Source of the DNA: Acidobacteriota bacterium | GTDB taxonomy: Bacteria > Acidobacteriota > Terriglobia > Bryobacterales > Bryobacteraceae | Assembly (NCBI GenBank): GCA_026394015.1 | Contig: JAPKZA010000283.1 | Location: 1 to 45,448 of the forward strand | Reading direction: 5' to 3' | DNA length: 45,448 bases | In this document: one piece after another, positions 1 through 9,044 of the stretch | Position numbering within the stretch: the first letter of the stretch is position 1 | How the letters are laid out: the number at the start of each line of letters is the position of its first letter | Notes under the pieces: model-generated | Told to the model about the DNA's origin: nothing | Database searches by the model: none | Seen by the model: only the letters and a program-made list of their open reading frames with translations | Position numbers and translations under genes: made by a program

Positions 1-1
1 C

Positions 2-115
2 CGAAGTGCGGAGCAGTTGAACTGGAAGGAACGGTGGGCCCTTCTGCTGAAGATCATCTTGCGGGATTTCTATCCAAAACGGACCGGACAAGCGGCCGAT
101 CCGGCCTTGGCTTGA
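2..115 (+). CDS. C-terminal end of an unidentified protein (cut by window edge)
   Basis: An open frame runs from base 2 to a TGA at 113-115, giving 37 residues with a WALLLKIIL stretch followed by a basic RDFYPKRTG segment. The amphipathic composition looks like real protein rather than chance translation, and the stop lies 24 bases before the S9 peptidase on the same strand, so it may be the preceding gene of the same transcript. No family can be assigned from so short a piece. Confidence 0.42.
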   Translation, partial: RSAEQLNWKERWALLLKIILRDFYPKRTGQAADPALA

Positions 116-139
116 GGGTCAATTGCCGTTTTTAGGGTT

Positions 140-2800
140 ATGGGTCTTATTCGTCTTGCCGCGCTCTCCGCGCTATTGCTGCTGCCTGCCCTCGGCCAAA
201 GCAAACGGCCGATCGCCTTCTCCGACTTTGATGGCTGGAAGTCAATTCAAAGTCAGGAGCTGTCGCGCGACGGCAAGTACGTCGCCTATGCGCTGATGCC
301 GCAGGTCGGCGACGGCGAAGTGGTGCTGCGAGAGTTAGCCAACGGCCGTGAGATCCGAGTACCCATCGGCACCATGCCCCCCCGCAACGACGACGGCGAA
401 GGCGGCGAAGAGCGAACCCCCGCTCCCCGTGGCCCCCGCGTCGATTTCAGCGGCGATGGTCGCTACCTGTTCATCGGAACCTTCCCGCCCAAGGCGACCC
501 CGAAAGATAAGTCCGGGCTCGCCATCGTCGAAATCTCCACGGGAAAAGTCATCCGCATCGACGACGTCCAGACCTTCGCCTTCCCCGAAGACGTCGCCAA
601 CGCAGTCGGCTACCGCCGCACCGGCAAGGGCCCCAGCGAACTCGTCGTCCGCCCCCTGCCCGAAGGCGCCGAACGCAAATTCGCCGACGTGAACGAATTC
701 TCCTTCACCCGCGACGGCAAGGTCGTCGCCCTCGCCACCAAGGAAGCTGTCATGGTCATCGACGGCGAGTTGAAGACCCTGACCACCGTCAAAGCACCCT
801 ATGCGAAATTGACCTGGGATATGGCCCAGAATCAGCTCGCGTTCGTTTCGGAAAAAGGCCTCTTCGGCTGGAAGCGCGGCGACGCGAAGGCCGCCGAGTG
901 GGCCAAGGTCGGAACCAGCGATCGGGCGAACGTGCAATTCTCCCGTGACGGCGCACGCGTCTTCTTCGGTACCACCACCACCGAGCGCCCCGCCCCGAAG
1001 GAAGCCGCCCCGTCCGAGGAGAAAGCGGTCTTCGACCTCTGGCACTATCAGGACGACCGCGTCCAAACCATCCAAAAAGTCCGCGCCACCCAGGACCGCA
1101 ACCGCAGCTACCGAGCCGTTTTTCACATCGCCGAAAACAAGCTCGTGCAGTTGGGTTCCGCTGAAGTGCCCGAGGTAACCCCCAGCGACGACGGCCTGGT
1201 GGCCACCGCCGTCGACGATCTCCAGTACCGCAAGAACAACGATTGGGACGACCGCTTCAGCGACTTCTGGGTCGTCGATACCGTAACCGGCGAACGGCGC
1301 ATGCTCGCCCGGAAGACGACCGGCGCACCCATCCTTTCGCCCGACGGCAAGTCCGCCGTCTATTTCTCCAAGGGCGATTGGTGGGGGGTGATGTTGGCGA
1401 ACATGACGTCGACCAACCTGACCGCCCATCTGAAAGTGAAATTCTCGAGCGAACTCCACGATTCACCCGGCGGGGCAGGGAACTACGGCAACAGCGGCTG
1501 GACGAAGGATAGCCGTTACTTCTTGGCCAACGACCGCTTCGACGTTTGGGCGCTCACCCCCGACGCCGCCACCGCCAAGAACGTCACCGAAGGCCTCGGC
1601 CGCAAAGAAAAACTCCAGTTCCGCATCGTCCGACTCCGTACCGATCCCCGCGACCGCGGCGTCGACCCGGCCGAGTCCCTCCTCCTCCGCGCCGAAAACG
1701 AGGTCACCCGCGAAACCGGCTTCTACCGCGATTCGCTCGCCGGCGACGCCCTCCCGCAAAAGCTGATGATGGGGCCGAAAAACTTCCGCGCCCCCACCAA
1801 AGCCCGCACCGCCGACGTGCTCCTCACCGCCGCCACCACCTTCTCCGAATCCCCCGATCTGCTCATCACCAACTCGACATTTTCCAAAACCGAAAAGATC
1901 ACGAACGCCAATCCGCAGCAGGAAACCCTAGCCTGGGGCAAGGCCGAAATGATGAGCTTCACGAACTTGAACGGAGTGCCGCTCCAAGGCGTCCTGATCA
2001 AGCCACCTGACTTCGATCCCGCGAAAAAATATCCCCTCATGGTCTACATCTATGAGCGCCTTTCGCAGACCCTTCATAGCTTCACCGACCCCGCCCCCAG
2101 CCATCGGATGAACCCGACGTTGTACGCCTCCAACGGCTACGTCGTGCTGATGCCGGACATCGCCTATACCGTCGGCTACCCCGGCCAAAGCGGCATGAAC
2201 GCCGTCCTGCCCGCCGTGCAGAAAATCGTCGACCAGGGCTACATCGACGAAAAGCGCATCGGCATTCAAGGCCACTCCTGGGGCGGGTATCAGATCGCCT
2301 ACATGGTCACCAAAACGAACCGCTTCCGCGCCGCCGCCCCGGGCGCGCTCGTCGGCAATATGTTCTCGGCCTACTCCGGCATCCGCTACGGCACCGGCGT
2401 CCCGCGGCAGTTCCAATACGAGCGCACCCAAAGCCGCATCGGCGGCAGCATCTGGCAATATCCCCTCCGTTTCCTCGAAAACTCGCCCGTCTTCGAAGCC
2501 GACCGCGTCGAGACTCCGATCCTGATGCTGCACAACGATGGCGACGACGCCGTGCCCTGGACCCAAGGCATTGAGTTCTTCCTCGCCCTCCGCCGCATGA
2601 ACAAAGAAGCCTATTTCTTCAATTACAACGGCGAGCCCCACGGCATCCGCAAGCGAGCCAATCAGAAGGATTACTCCGCCCGCATGTTCCAATTCTTCGG
2701 ATACTACCTGAAGGGCGACCCCAAACCGGAGTGGATGGTCAAGGGCATCCCCTACCTCGAACGCGACGACCCGAAGAACCAGGCGGGCTCTCTACAATAG
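140..2800 (+). CDS. Exported S9-family (prolyl oligopeptidase-type) serine peptidase
   Basis: An 886-residue protein with an N-terminal signal peptide (LAALSALLLLPALGQ), a central region rich in SxDGKxxxF/Y-type repeats typical of a beta-propeller, and a C-terminal alpha/beta-hydrolase domain. The nucleophile is Ser713 in GHSWGG; the acid is probably Asp802 in NDGDDAVP and the base His834 in GEPHGI, all in the right order and spacing for S9. It should hydrolyse oligopeptides outside the cytoplasm. The propeller would gate access to the active site. Its length is somewhat above a classic prolyl oligopeptidase (about 700) and nearer to dipeptidyl-peptidase-like bacterial members. The gap to the next gene is only 8 bases, so co-transcription with the deoxyhypusine-synthase-like gene is likely, without any obvious shared pathway. 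Confidence 0.9.
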   Translation: MGLIRLAALSALLLLPALGQSKRPIAFSDFDGWKSIQSQELSRDGKYVAYALMPQVGDGEVVLRELANGREIRVPIGTMPPRNDDGEGGEERTPAPRGPRVDFSGDGRYLFIGTFPPKATPKDKSGLAIVEISTGKVIRIDDVQTFAFPEDVANAVGYRRTGKGPSELVVRPLPEGAERKFADVNEFSFTRDGKVVALATKEAVMVIDGELKTLTTVKAPYAKLTWDMAQNQLAFVSEKGLFGWKRGDAKAAEWAKVGTSDRANVQFSRDGARVFFGTTTTERPAPKEAAPSEEKAVFDLWHYQDDRVQTIQKVRATQDRNRSYRAVFHIAENKLVQLGSAEVPEVTPSDDGLVATAVDDLQYRKNNDWDDRFSDFWVVDTVTGERRMLARKTTGAPILSPDGKSAVYFSKGDWWGVMLANMTSTNLTAHLKVKFSSELHDSPGGAGNYGNSGWTKDSRYFLANDRFDVWALTPDAATAKNVTEGLGRKEKLQFRIVRLRTDPRDRGVDPAESLLLRAENEVTRETGFYRDSLAGDALPQKLMMGPKNFRAPTKARTADVLLTAATTFSESPDLLITNSTFSKTEKITNANPQQETLAWGKAEMMSFTNLNGVPLQGVLIKPPDFDPAKKYPLMVYIYERLSQTLHSFTDPAPSHRMNPTLYASNGYVVLMPDIAYTVGYPGQSGMNAVLPAVQKIVDQGYIDEKRIGIQGHSWGGYQIAYMVTKTNRFRAAAPGALVGNMFSAYSGIRYGTGVPRQFQYERTQSRIGGSIWQYPLRFLENSPVFEADRVETPILMLHNDGDDAVPWTQGIEFFLALRRMNKEAYFFNYNGEPHGIRKRANQKDYSARMFQFFGYYLKGDPKPEWMVKGIPYLERDDPKNQAGSLQ

Positions 2801-2808
2801 AAGCTGGC

Positions 2809-4056
2809 ATGAACCATCACGATCACCCCCGCCGCACCGTCCGCGTCAAACGCGTCGACGAAGTCAATTCGCTCGACGAAATGTTTCGGCACTGCCTACC
2901 TGCCTTCGGCGGAGCGTATTTGCGCCGTATCTACGAGATCCTCGATCGCGCCATCGGCTTGGGCTGTCCCATGACCCTCGCCATCGCCGGGCCCATCACC
3001 GTCTCCGGTCAGCACCAGACCTGGCTCATCCCGCTGCTCGAAACCGGCTGGGTCGCTTACCTCTCCACCACCGACGCCGTCTGCTACCACGACGGCCACC
3101 GCTCCCTCGATGGCCGCAAGGACCCCGTCTTTGAAGTGCCCATCTTCGGCGACGACGGTGCCCTCCGCGACGAGAAAACGATCCGCGTCACCGACATGGC
3201 CTTCGACGAAGACGTCCTTATGGACCAGGATCGGTTCCTCACCGCCCTCCTCCGCCATCCCGATTTCCAAAGCCGCATGACCGGCACCGAGATGCGCAAC
3301 AAGCTCGGCAAGTGGTACCAAGCCATTGAAGAACGCAACGGCGTCGAACAGGGCCTGCTCGCGAAATGCCACGAAATGGCCATTCCTGTCTTCGTCGGCG
3401 CGCCCGGCGACGGTAGCGTCTTCTTGAACTCGATGAAGCTGTGGGCGATGCGCGAAAGCGGTCTGATCCCGGAATACGGCTTCGATCTCGACATCCACGC
3501 CGAAGTCTTTGAAGCCTGCGCATACCATCGTTGGGGTCTCTTCGACAGCGATGCGAAATCACTCGCCACCTTCATGCTCGGCGGCGGAGTGCCGAAAAAT
3601 TACAACCTCCAGCCGGAGCCAGCCCTCGGTCAGATCCTTGGCCTCCCCGACGTCCGCGGCTACGCCTTCGACGTCCAGATCACGACCGCCCCCGTCACCG
3701 ACGGATCCCTTTCCAGTTGCCCGCCGGCCGAAGCCGTCACCTGGGGCAAAGTCGATCGCGATACCTATCTGCAATCGACCGAGAGCATGCAGGGCGACTA
3801 TTCCGCCGTTGTCCCGTTCCTGATCAAAGCGCTCCTCGACCGACGGAAAAAGTTCGAAAAACTAAAGGACGAACTCGGCGAAGAAACCCTGTTCGAACGT
3901 CACCCCGAAGCCAAAGGTTATCTCCGCCCCCGCGCCGGATATCGGCTCTTCGACCACCGCGAACCCCTCGTCGAAAAGCTCCGCGAAGCCGTCCGCGACA
4001 ACGCTGAATGGCTGAAAGAGACGCTAAACTATCCCTTGGCGGTGCCCGGCAAATGA
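2809..4056 (+). CDS. Deoxyhypusine synthase-like protein (possible homospermidine/polyamine synthase)
   Basis: A 415-residue protein of the deoxyhypusine synthase family. Its clearest signature is EAVTWGK near residues 308-314, matching the family motif that carries the catalytic lysine (here Lys314) which forms the imine with the aminobutyl group of spermidine. The GAPGDGSVF segment around residue 200 and the DLDIHAEVFEA segment also fit. In eukaryotes and archaea the enzyme modifies eIF5A; bacteria lack eIF5A, and bacterial homologues are thought to make homospermidine or related polyamines. That role is inferred here. I start at ATG 2809 because the open frame upstream overlaps the peptidase C-terminus. 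It overlaps the next gene by ATGA, implying translational coupling with an aldolase-like protein. Confidence 0.88.
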   Translation: MNHHDHPRRTVRVKRVDEVNSLDEMFRHCLPAFGGAYLRRIYEILDRAIGLGCPMTLAIAGPITVSGQHQTWLIPLLETGWVAYLSTTDAVCYHDGHRSLDGRKDPVFEVPIFGDDGALRDEKTIRVTDMAFDEDVLMDQDRFLTALLRHPDFQSRMTGTEMRNKLGKWYQAIEERNGVEQGLLAKCHEMAIPVFVGAPGDGSVFLNSMKLWAMRESGLIPEYGFDLDIHAEVFEACAYHRWGLFDSDAKSLATFMLGGGVPKNYNLQPEPALGQILGLPDVRGYAFDVQITTAPVTDGSLSSCPPAEAVTWGKVDRDTYLQSTESMQGDYSAVVPFLIKALLDRRKKFEKLKDELGEETLFERHPEAKGYLRPRAGYRLFDHREPLVEKLREAVRDNAEWLKETLNYPLAVPGK

Positions 4057-4964
4057 GACAACCGGTCCACGTCTTCTACGCCGGAGCGCATCTGTTCCGG
4101 CCCGACATCGTCGAGAAAGTCAGCGGTGTCGCGCTGCGCGCTCTGGCGAGTTTCGAAACCCCCTATCGCAAACAGGTGGAAGCGAAGCTGCGCGCCGAGC
4201 CCATAGAAGATTACCGGATCGATTTCGAAGACGGCTATGGCGACCGCCGACCCGACGAGGAAGAAGCCGACGCCTATCGCTGCGGCAAGATTCTGGCCGC
4301 TGGCGTAGGGCTGCCTTGCGTGGGGATTCGCATCAAGCGGGGCGGCATCCAAACGCTCCGCACCTTCCTCGACAGTCTCGGAACCGTCCCCCCGAACTTC
4401 CGCATCACCGTTCCGAAGGCGGAGAATCCCGAAGAGGTGGCGATGGTCGCGGCCGAATGTCCAGGTGCCCACGTCGAAGCGCTGATTGAAACCGCCCCGA
4501 TCCTCCTCCGCCTCCACGAGGTCCCGGCCGATAGCCTCCACCTCGGCCCCTACGACCTCATGGCTTCGCTCGGCATCCCTGCGGCGTTTCAAAGCCTGAA
4601 CCATTCCACCTGCACGATGGTGCGCATGCAGATGCTCGCCACCGGCAAGACCGTCGTCGATGGCCCCACCAAGACGCTCCCCGTCGGCGACAATCCTCAA
4701 CTCGGCTGGCAACGCCATCGCGAGGATATCTGGCGGTCGCTCAGCGAAGGCTACTACCAAAGCTGGGACATCCACCCCGCCCAACTCGTCTCCCGCTACG
4801 CCACGCTGATCGAGTTCTACATGGCCCACCTCCCCGCCGTCCGCGAGCGCCTCGCTAACTTCGAAGGCACCGCCACCCGACTTGGCACCCAGTTCGACGA
4901 CGCCGCCACCATGCGCGGCCTCCGCGCGTTCGCCGAACGGGCCGCTTACTTGGTATCCCGGTAG
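4053..4964 (+). CDS. HpcH/HpaI aldolase / citrate-lyase-like TIM-barrel protein (DUF6986-like)
   Basis: About 303 residues. The N-terminal part contains FEDGYGDRRPDEEE, the middle RIKRGG and a VEALIETAPILL strand, and then LGPYDLMASLG, the order seen in the phosphoenolpyruvate-binding aldolase/citrate-lyase-beta superfamily: Arg for the carboxylate, Glu and Asp for Mg2+. Proteins of this subgroup are often labelled HpcH/HpaI aldolase or 'phosphoenolpyruvate kinase' without a proven substrate. The ATG at 4053 lies within the stop of the upstream deoxyhypusine-synthase-like gene (ATGA). A longer frame from 4008 would overlap that gene by 49 bases and is less likely. The 3' end overlaps the convergent M20 gene by 19 bases. 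Confidence 0.72.
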   Translation: MRQPVHVFYAGAHLFRPDIVEKVSGVALRALASFETPYRKQVEAKLRAEPIEDYRIDFEDGYGDRRPDEEEADAYRCGKILAAGVGLPCVGIRIKRGGIQTLRTFLDSLGTVPPNFRITVPKAENPEEVAMVAAECPGAHVEALIETAPILLRLHEVPADSLHLGPYDLMASLGIPAAFQSLNHSTCTMVRMQMLATGKTVVDGPTKTLPVGDNPQLGWQRHREDIWRSLSEGYYQSWDIHPAQLVSRYATLIEFYMAHLPAVRERLANFEGTATRLGTQFDDAATMRGLRAFAERAAYLVSR

Positions 4965-6337
4965 GTCAGCGGCGGCTTCGCATTTTTCGGCAGCCGCGAT
5001 TCGTACGTGAACCCCGCCCGCCTCTTGTCGAACGCCGCCCGGACCGCTCTGAGTTGCGATGGATCGCCATACAAATCCATCGCCGTCAGCGCCAGCACCT
5101 TCGCCGCCAACACCATCCCCTTTCGGCCAATGCTCATCCCCGTGCAGGCGGTGGATTGCCACGAATGCAGTGGAATCCCCGGGGCGACGCTGGCCACGCT
5201 AAGCTCCGACGTCGGAACCGTCCACGACACATCCGCGGCATCCGTCGAAGCCGATCCGCTGCCCCCCGCGATCGGCTGAATCTGCGCTTCGCTGCCCATG
5301 GGGAGCTCGGGGTCAGTGAATAGCGTTTTCCGCACCGTGCTGGCAAACTCGGTCTCCTCGGCCCCATACTGAATCCCCCCCAGCACCCGCAGATGCCGAT
5401 CGTACATCGCCGCCAGCGCATCATTCGGCAGCATGTTGTAAACCGCCGAAAGAATCTCCACCTCACTCTTGGTCTCGGTGCCCAGCGCCGCCCCCGCCGC
5501 CGCTTTCTCAATCCGTTGCCACACGTTATCGAGCACCTTCATGGACGAGTGCCGCGCATAGACATAAACCTCCGCGAAGTCCGGCACGATGTTCGGCGCG
5601 ACCCCGCCGGCCGTAATGATGTAGTGCACCCGCGTATCTTGCGGAATATGCTCGCGCATCAGATCCACCGCATGGTTGAACAGCATCACGGCGTCCAGCG
5701 CGGACCGGCCCTGCTCCGGACTCGCCGCCGCGTGCGCCGCGACCCCCCGAAAGCGAACCTTCGCCGTGATGTTCGCCAGCGTCGTGCTGACGTTCCCCTG
5801 GTTACGATCGCTCGGATGCCACGCCAGCACCGCGTCGACGTCCTTAAACGCCCCCGCCCGAATCATGTAAACCTTGCCCCCGCCGCCCTCTTCTGCCGGC
5901 GTCCCAAACACCTTCAGCGTCCCCGCAAAGCCCTGCTCCTTCAGCGCGACGGCCGCCAGCACGGTGCCAGCACCCAGCAGATTGTGCCCGCAGCCATGGC
6001 CCGGCGCATTGGCCACCCGCGGGTCCCGCTTCGCCACATCGTTCTGCGATAAGCCCGGCAGCGCGTCGTACTCCGCCATCAACCCGATCACCGGCTTCCC
6101 GGACCCATACGTCGCCACGAACGCCGTCGGGATCCCCGCCATGCCCGCCTCCACCGCAAACCCAGCCGCCTTCAACTCCGCCTGCAGCAGCGCCGAACTC
6201 TTGTGCTCCTTGTACCCAACTTCGGCCAACTCCCAGATCTGCCGCGACAGCGCGCCGAAGTGCTCCGCGTGCGCATCGACCTTGGAAGTCACTTGCCCAT
6301 GAAGCACCGGAAGAAGGAGACAAAAAAGAATCCGCAT
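4946..6337 (-). CDS. Exported M20-family amidohydrolase (AbgB/aminoacylase-like)
   Basis: A 463-residue metallopeptidase-fold hydrolase. It has a short leader (MRILFCLLLPVLHGQ), then the M20 core: GLMAEYDALPGL (metal Asp), GHGCGHNLLG (His ligands), GTPAEEGGGGK (catalytic and metal Glu pair), a HAAASPEQGRSALDA segment marking the start of the lid/dimerisation domain, and a C-terminal catalytic return. This pattern matches p-aminobenzoyl-glutamate hydrolase and other N-acyl amino acid amidohydrolases; the substrate cannot be named. The start at 6337 is chosen for the leader; a longer frame to 6424 would run into the divergent gene. Only 18 bases separate its start from the 2-hydroxyacid dehydrogenase start, so each promoter must lie in the other's coding region or leader. 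Confidence 0.87.
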   Translation of the reverse strand: MRILFCLLLPVLHGQVTSKVDAHAEHFGALSRQIWELAEVGYKEHKSSALLQAELKAAGFAVEAGMAGIPTAFVATYGSGKPVIGLMAEYDALPGLSQNDVAKRDPRVANAPGHGCGHNLLGAGTVLAAVALKEQGFAGTLKVFGTPAEEGGGGKVYMIRAGAFKDVDAVLAWHPSDRNQGNVSTTLANITAKVRFRGVAAHAAASPEQGRSALDAVMLFNHAVDLMREHIPQDTRVHYIITAGGVAPNIVPDFAEVYVYARHSSMKVLDNVWQRIEKAAAGAALGTETKSEVEILSAVYNMLPNDALAAMYDRHLRVLGGIQYGAEETEFASTVRKTLFTDPELPMGSEAQIQPIAGGSGSASTDAADVSWTVPTSELSVASVAPGIPLHSWQSTACTGMSIGRKGMVLAAKVLALTAMDLYGDPSQLRAVRAAFDKRRAGFTYESRLPKNAKPPLTYRDTK

Positions 6338-6355
6338 TGTGATAGAACAACACAC

Positions 6356-7396
6356 ATGGTGACTCGGCGTACAGTTCTGCAAGCTTCCGGCCTCGCGGCC
6401 GCCCCGCAAGTGATGGTGGCCCAAACCGGCCCGTTAAAGATCGTCAGCACGGTGTCCTTCGAACCTGACGAACTGGCCAAGATCACCCAAGGCAAAGCCG
6501 TACCGATCCGTTTCGTATTTGCCAAGGACCGTGAAGAGTTCCGCAAGGAACTCCGCGACGCCGACGTCGTCTACGGCGGCTTGAACGCGGCCGATTTGGA
6601 CTTCGCCCCGAAAGTGAAATGGGTGCAATCGCCCGGTGCTGGAGTCGAAAGCGCCGACCCGAAGTTCATGGCCAGCCCGATTCTCTTCACCAACATGGCC
6701 CGCATCTTCGCCCCCGGCATCGCTGAGACCGCCATGGGCCTGCTCCTCTGCCTCACCCGCGGCATCACGACCTACTATATGCCCCAGTTCGCCAAGCGCC
6801 AGATGAAACCCATCGGCACCGTAAAGAGCCCGGACCATTGGGAACTCGAAGGCCGCACGATGGGCTTGGTCGGCTTCGGCGGCATCGGGTACGAGGTCGG
6901 TCGCCGCGCCCATCATGGCTTCGGCATGAAGATCATGGCCACCGACGCCAAGCCCATTCCGAAGCCCGAGTGGGTCAGCGAACTGCATGATCCCACCTGG
7001 TTCATGGAGATGGTCCCGCAGGTCGACGTCCTCGTCAGCGCCGCCCCCGCCACCAAAGAGACCCGTAAAATGTTCAACGAAACCGTCTTCCGCAAAATGA
7101 AGAAAACGGCGATTTTCTTAGGCATGAGCCGCGGCGAACTCTTCGACGATATGGCCCTCGTGAAGGCGTTGAAAGAAGGTTGGATCGCCGGTGCCGGGCT
7201 CGATGTCTTCCCGGTGGAGCCGCCCCCCGAGAACCACCCGATCTTCGATTGCAAGAACGTCGTGATGACGGCCCACACGAGCGGCTGGGGCCCCGACCGC
7301 CAGCGGCGCCTCGTCGATCTCTTCGCCGAGAACATCCGCCGCTACGCCGCCGGAATGGAGCTCATGAACGTGGTGGACAAAGCGAAAGGCTACTAG
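6356..7396 (+). CDS. D-2-hydroxyacid dehydrogenase with Tat signal
   Basis: A 346-residue NAD-dependent dehydrogenase of the D-isomer family. A twin-arginine leader (RRTVLQASGLAAAP, Arg4-Arg5) opens the protein, unusual for a family normally cytoplasmic, and suggests export of the folded holoenzyme. The Rossmann motif GLVGFGGIGYEVGRRA and the catalytic set are visible: Arg in FLGMSRGELFDD, Glu in DVFPVEPPP, His in TAHTSGWGPDRQ. The family reduces 2-keto acids with NAD(P)H; the substrate is unknown. The ATG at 6356 is preferred over longer in-frame starts because it yields the Tat leader. Its stop abuts the stop of the convergent DUF4268 gene. Confidence 0.87.
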   Translation: MVTRRTVLQASGLAAAPQVMVAQTGPLKIVSTVSFEPDELAKITQGKAVPIRFVFAKDREEFRKELRDADVVYGGLNAADLDFAPKVKWVQSPGAGVESADPKFMASPILFTNMARIFAPGIAETAMGLLLCLTRGITTYYMPQFAKRQMKPIGTVKSPDHWELEGRTMGLVGFGGIGYEVGRRAHHGFGMKIMATDAKPIPKPEWVSELHDPTWFMEMVPQVDVLVSAAPATKETRKMFNETVFRKMKKTAIFLGMSRGELFDDMALVKALKEGWIAGAGLDVFPVEPPPENHPIFDCKNVVMTAHTSGWGPDRQRRLVDLFAENIRRYAAGMELMNVVDKAKGY

Positions 7397-8332
7397 TCAA
7401 ACCTGAATGCGCGAAATCCGAGGACGGAACACTTTGTCGAACCGTTCCTGAAGCGCAAGTAAATTCGCCACAATCTCGTCCCATCCATCTCGGTCGGAAA
7501 TGCCCTTCCCAAGTATCGACTTCCTCACGATCGAGGCGCGCTTCTCATCCAAGCGAAGCCATTCCAAGGGTTCGCCAATTTCTTGCTCTATCGCTTCTCT
7601 TTCAGCCCATAAGCGGTCAAAGATCGCTTTGTTCGCCTTCCCATTGCCCTTGTCACTATCGATGTACAACTCCGCGCGATGGGCCTTTCGTGCAACAAAC
7701 AACACCACGCTCACTCCAGCTTTGCCGATGCCGGTTCCAACCCAACTACTCGGACCTGGCGTTCGCCCATTGAAGGGGTTGAAAGGGGCGCGAGGAGCGT
7801 CGAAGAGTCTTCGCCAGAACTCGAGATTCGCCTCTTCAGAAGCCGCCATCGTCTTTTTCGATCCACCTGTTGCCTTGGCTTGGGCATCCGGCCCCGCGAC
7901 GATCTGAAACAACGGAGCAATCGGAGAATCGGCAATTCGAATCGCCTCCACCTTTACCAAATAGAAGGAAAGGTTGGCAGGAGTGAACTCGTTGAGCCAC
8001 TCGATCGCCCGTTGGTGCTCCGCTCGGGGCTCGGGCGAGATCCAGATGGCGGTCGACGCTTCCAGTCCAACGAGGTAAGTGATCACCTGGCCGAGGTGAC
8101 CGTGGTCGGTCCTATCCAGCTGATTCTCGATAATCACGCGGCGCCCTTCGGCATCCCGGCAGAGAAGGTCAACTAAAAAATCACCCACCCTCACTTCGCG
8201 GCCCTCTACCTCGAGCGTCAATCCGATTCGTTCGCTCAACGCCTCGATGTGCTGTTCAAGCCAGGGCGTAAAATTCCTGGCCTCGTCCGCGAAGGCCTGC
8301 CGTATCGGAATGGTTTCAATCCTGCTAAGCAT
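7397..8332 (-). CDS. DUF4268 protein with PD-(D/E)XK-like N-terminal segment
   Basis: A 311-residue protein. The N-terminal half has VGDFLVDLLCRD followed by VIIENQLDRTDHGHLGQVITYL, which reads as a nuclease-like core where the usual E-x-K is E-x-Q (ENQ), as in several degenerate or alternative PD-(D/E)XK families. The C-terminal half (WRRLF..., SVVLFVARKAHRAELYID..., DRDGWDEIV) fits DUF4268. Such proteins are scattered in accessory regions and their function is not established. Sampled lines of this gene are about 47-58% GC against 62-70% in the adjacent aldolase, consistent with transfer. Its start overlaps the end of the upstream aldolase by 8 bases, so it is read as the last gene of the kinase-aldolase run. 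Confidence 0.75.
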   Translation of the reverse strand: MLSRIETIPIRQAFADEARNFTPWLEQHIEALSERIGLTLEVEGREVRVGDFLVDLLCRDAEGRRVIIENQLDRTDHGHLGQVITYLVGLEASTAIWISPEPRAEHQRAIEWLNEFTPANLSFYLVKVEAIRIADSPIAPLFQIVAGPDAQAKATGGSKKTMAASEEANLEFWRRLFDAPRAPFNPFNGRTPGPSSWVGTGIGKAGVSVVLFVARKAHRAELYIDSDKGNGKANKAIFDRLWAEREAIEQEIGEPLEWLRLDEKRASIVRKSILGKGISDRDGWDEIVANLLALQERFDKVFRPRISRIQV

Positions 8333-9044
8333 CGAAGCTCCTCATCTGCTCCCGCGTCGCCCGCAACGCCTGCGCCAACAAATACACGTCCGCCGAATAG
8401 TACAACCGGTCGATACCCATCTCCCGCCACCGGTCCGCCGCCTCTCCGCTATTCGCAAACGCGCTCACCGCAATCCCCGCCGCATGCGCCGCGTGGATCA
8501 CCCGCTGCCCCGCCCCCAAAACCTCCGCATGCATCACGTCCCCCGGCCGCCCCAACGCCTGCGACAAATCGTACGGCCCAATGAACAACTCGTCCACACC
8601 CGCCAGCCCCGCAATCGCGTCCACTTCCGCCAGCGCCCCCGCCGTCTCAATCTGAATCACCACCCGCACCGGCCGCCGCAGATACTCTTCCATCGGCAAC
8701 AGCGAATACCGCGCCGCCCGCACGAACCCATTCAAACCCCGCCGCCCCGCCGGATGAAACCGGCTCGCCGCCACCACCCCGGCCGCCTCCGCCGCAGACT
8801 GTATCTGCGGCACTAACACCCCATCCGCCCCCGCGTCCAACGCGCTCTGAATCAACTCATTCCGCACCGCCGCCACCCGCACAATCGTCGGCACCCGCGC
8901 CGCCCGCAGCAAGTCCGGCAACTGCGCCGCTCCAACCGGTCCGTGCTCCGTATCGATCACCACAAAATCCCATCCCGCCAGGCTCGCCATCTCGACGACA
9001 TCCGCGCACGGAATCTCCAAAAAAATGCCAACCGGAATGCTCAT
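8325..9044 (-). CDS. HpcH/HpaI-family class II aldolase
   Basis: A 239-residue TIM-barrel aldolase. Family motifs appear in order: VIDTEHGP (near residues 30-37), a pyruvate-binding Arg, VLVPQIQSAAEA, RRGLNGF, VVIQIETAGAL (metal Glu) and LFIGPYDLSQALG (metal Asp). Relatives cleave or form 4-hydroxy-2-keto acids using pyruvate or related acceptors, e.g. 2-keto-3-deoxy-L-rhamnonate or 4-hydroxy-2-oxoheptanedioate aldolase; the exact substrate is not readable. It overlaps the upstream kinase-like gene by ATGA (9041-9044) and the downstream DUF4268 gene by 8 bases, so it sits in a compact minus-strand operon. Confidence 0.85.
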   Translation of the reverse strand: MSIPVGIFLEIPCADVVEMASLAGWDFVVIDTEHGPVGAAQLPDLLRAARVPTIVRVAAVRNELIQSALDAGADGVLVPQIQSAAEAAGVVAASRFHPAGRRGLNGFVRAARYSLLPMEEYLRRPVRVVIQIETAGALAEVDAIAGLAGVDELFIGPYDLSQALGRPGDVMHAEVLGAGQRVIHAAHAAGIAVSAFANSGEAADRWREMGIDRLYYSADVYLLAQALRATREQMRSFDA

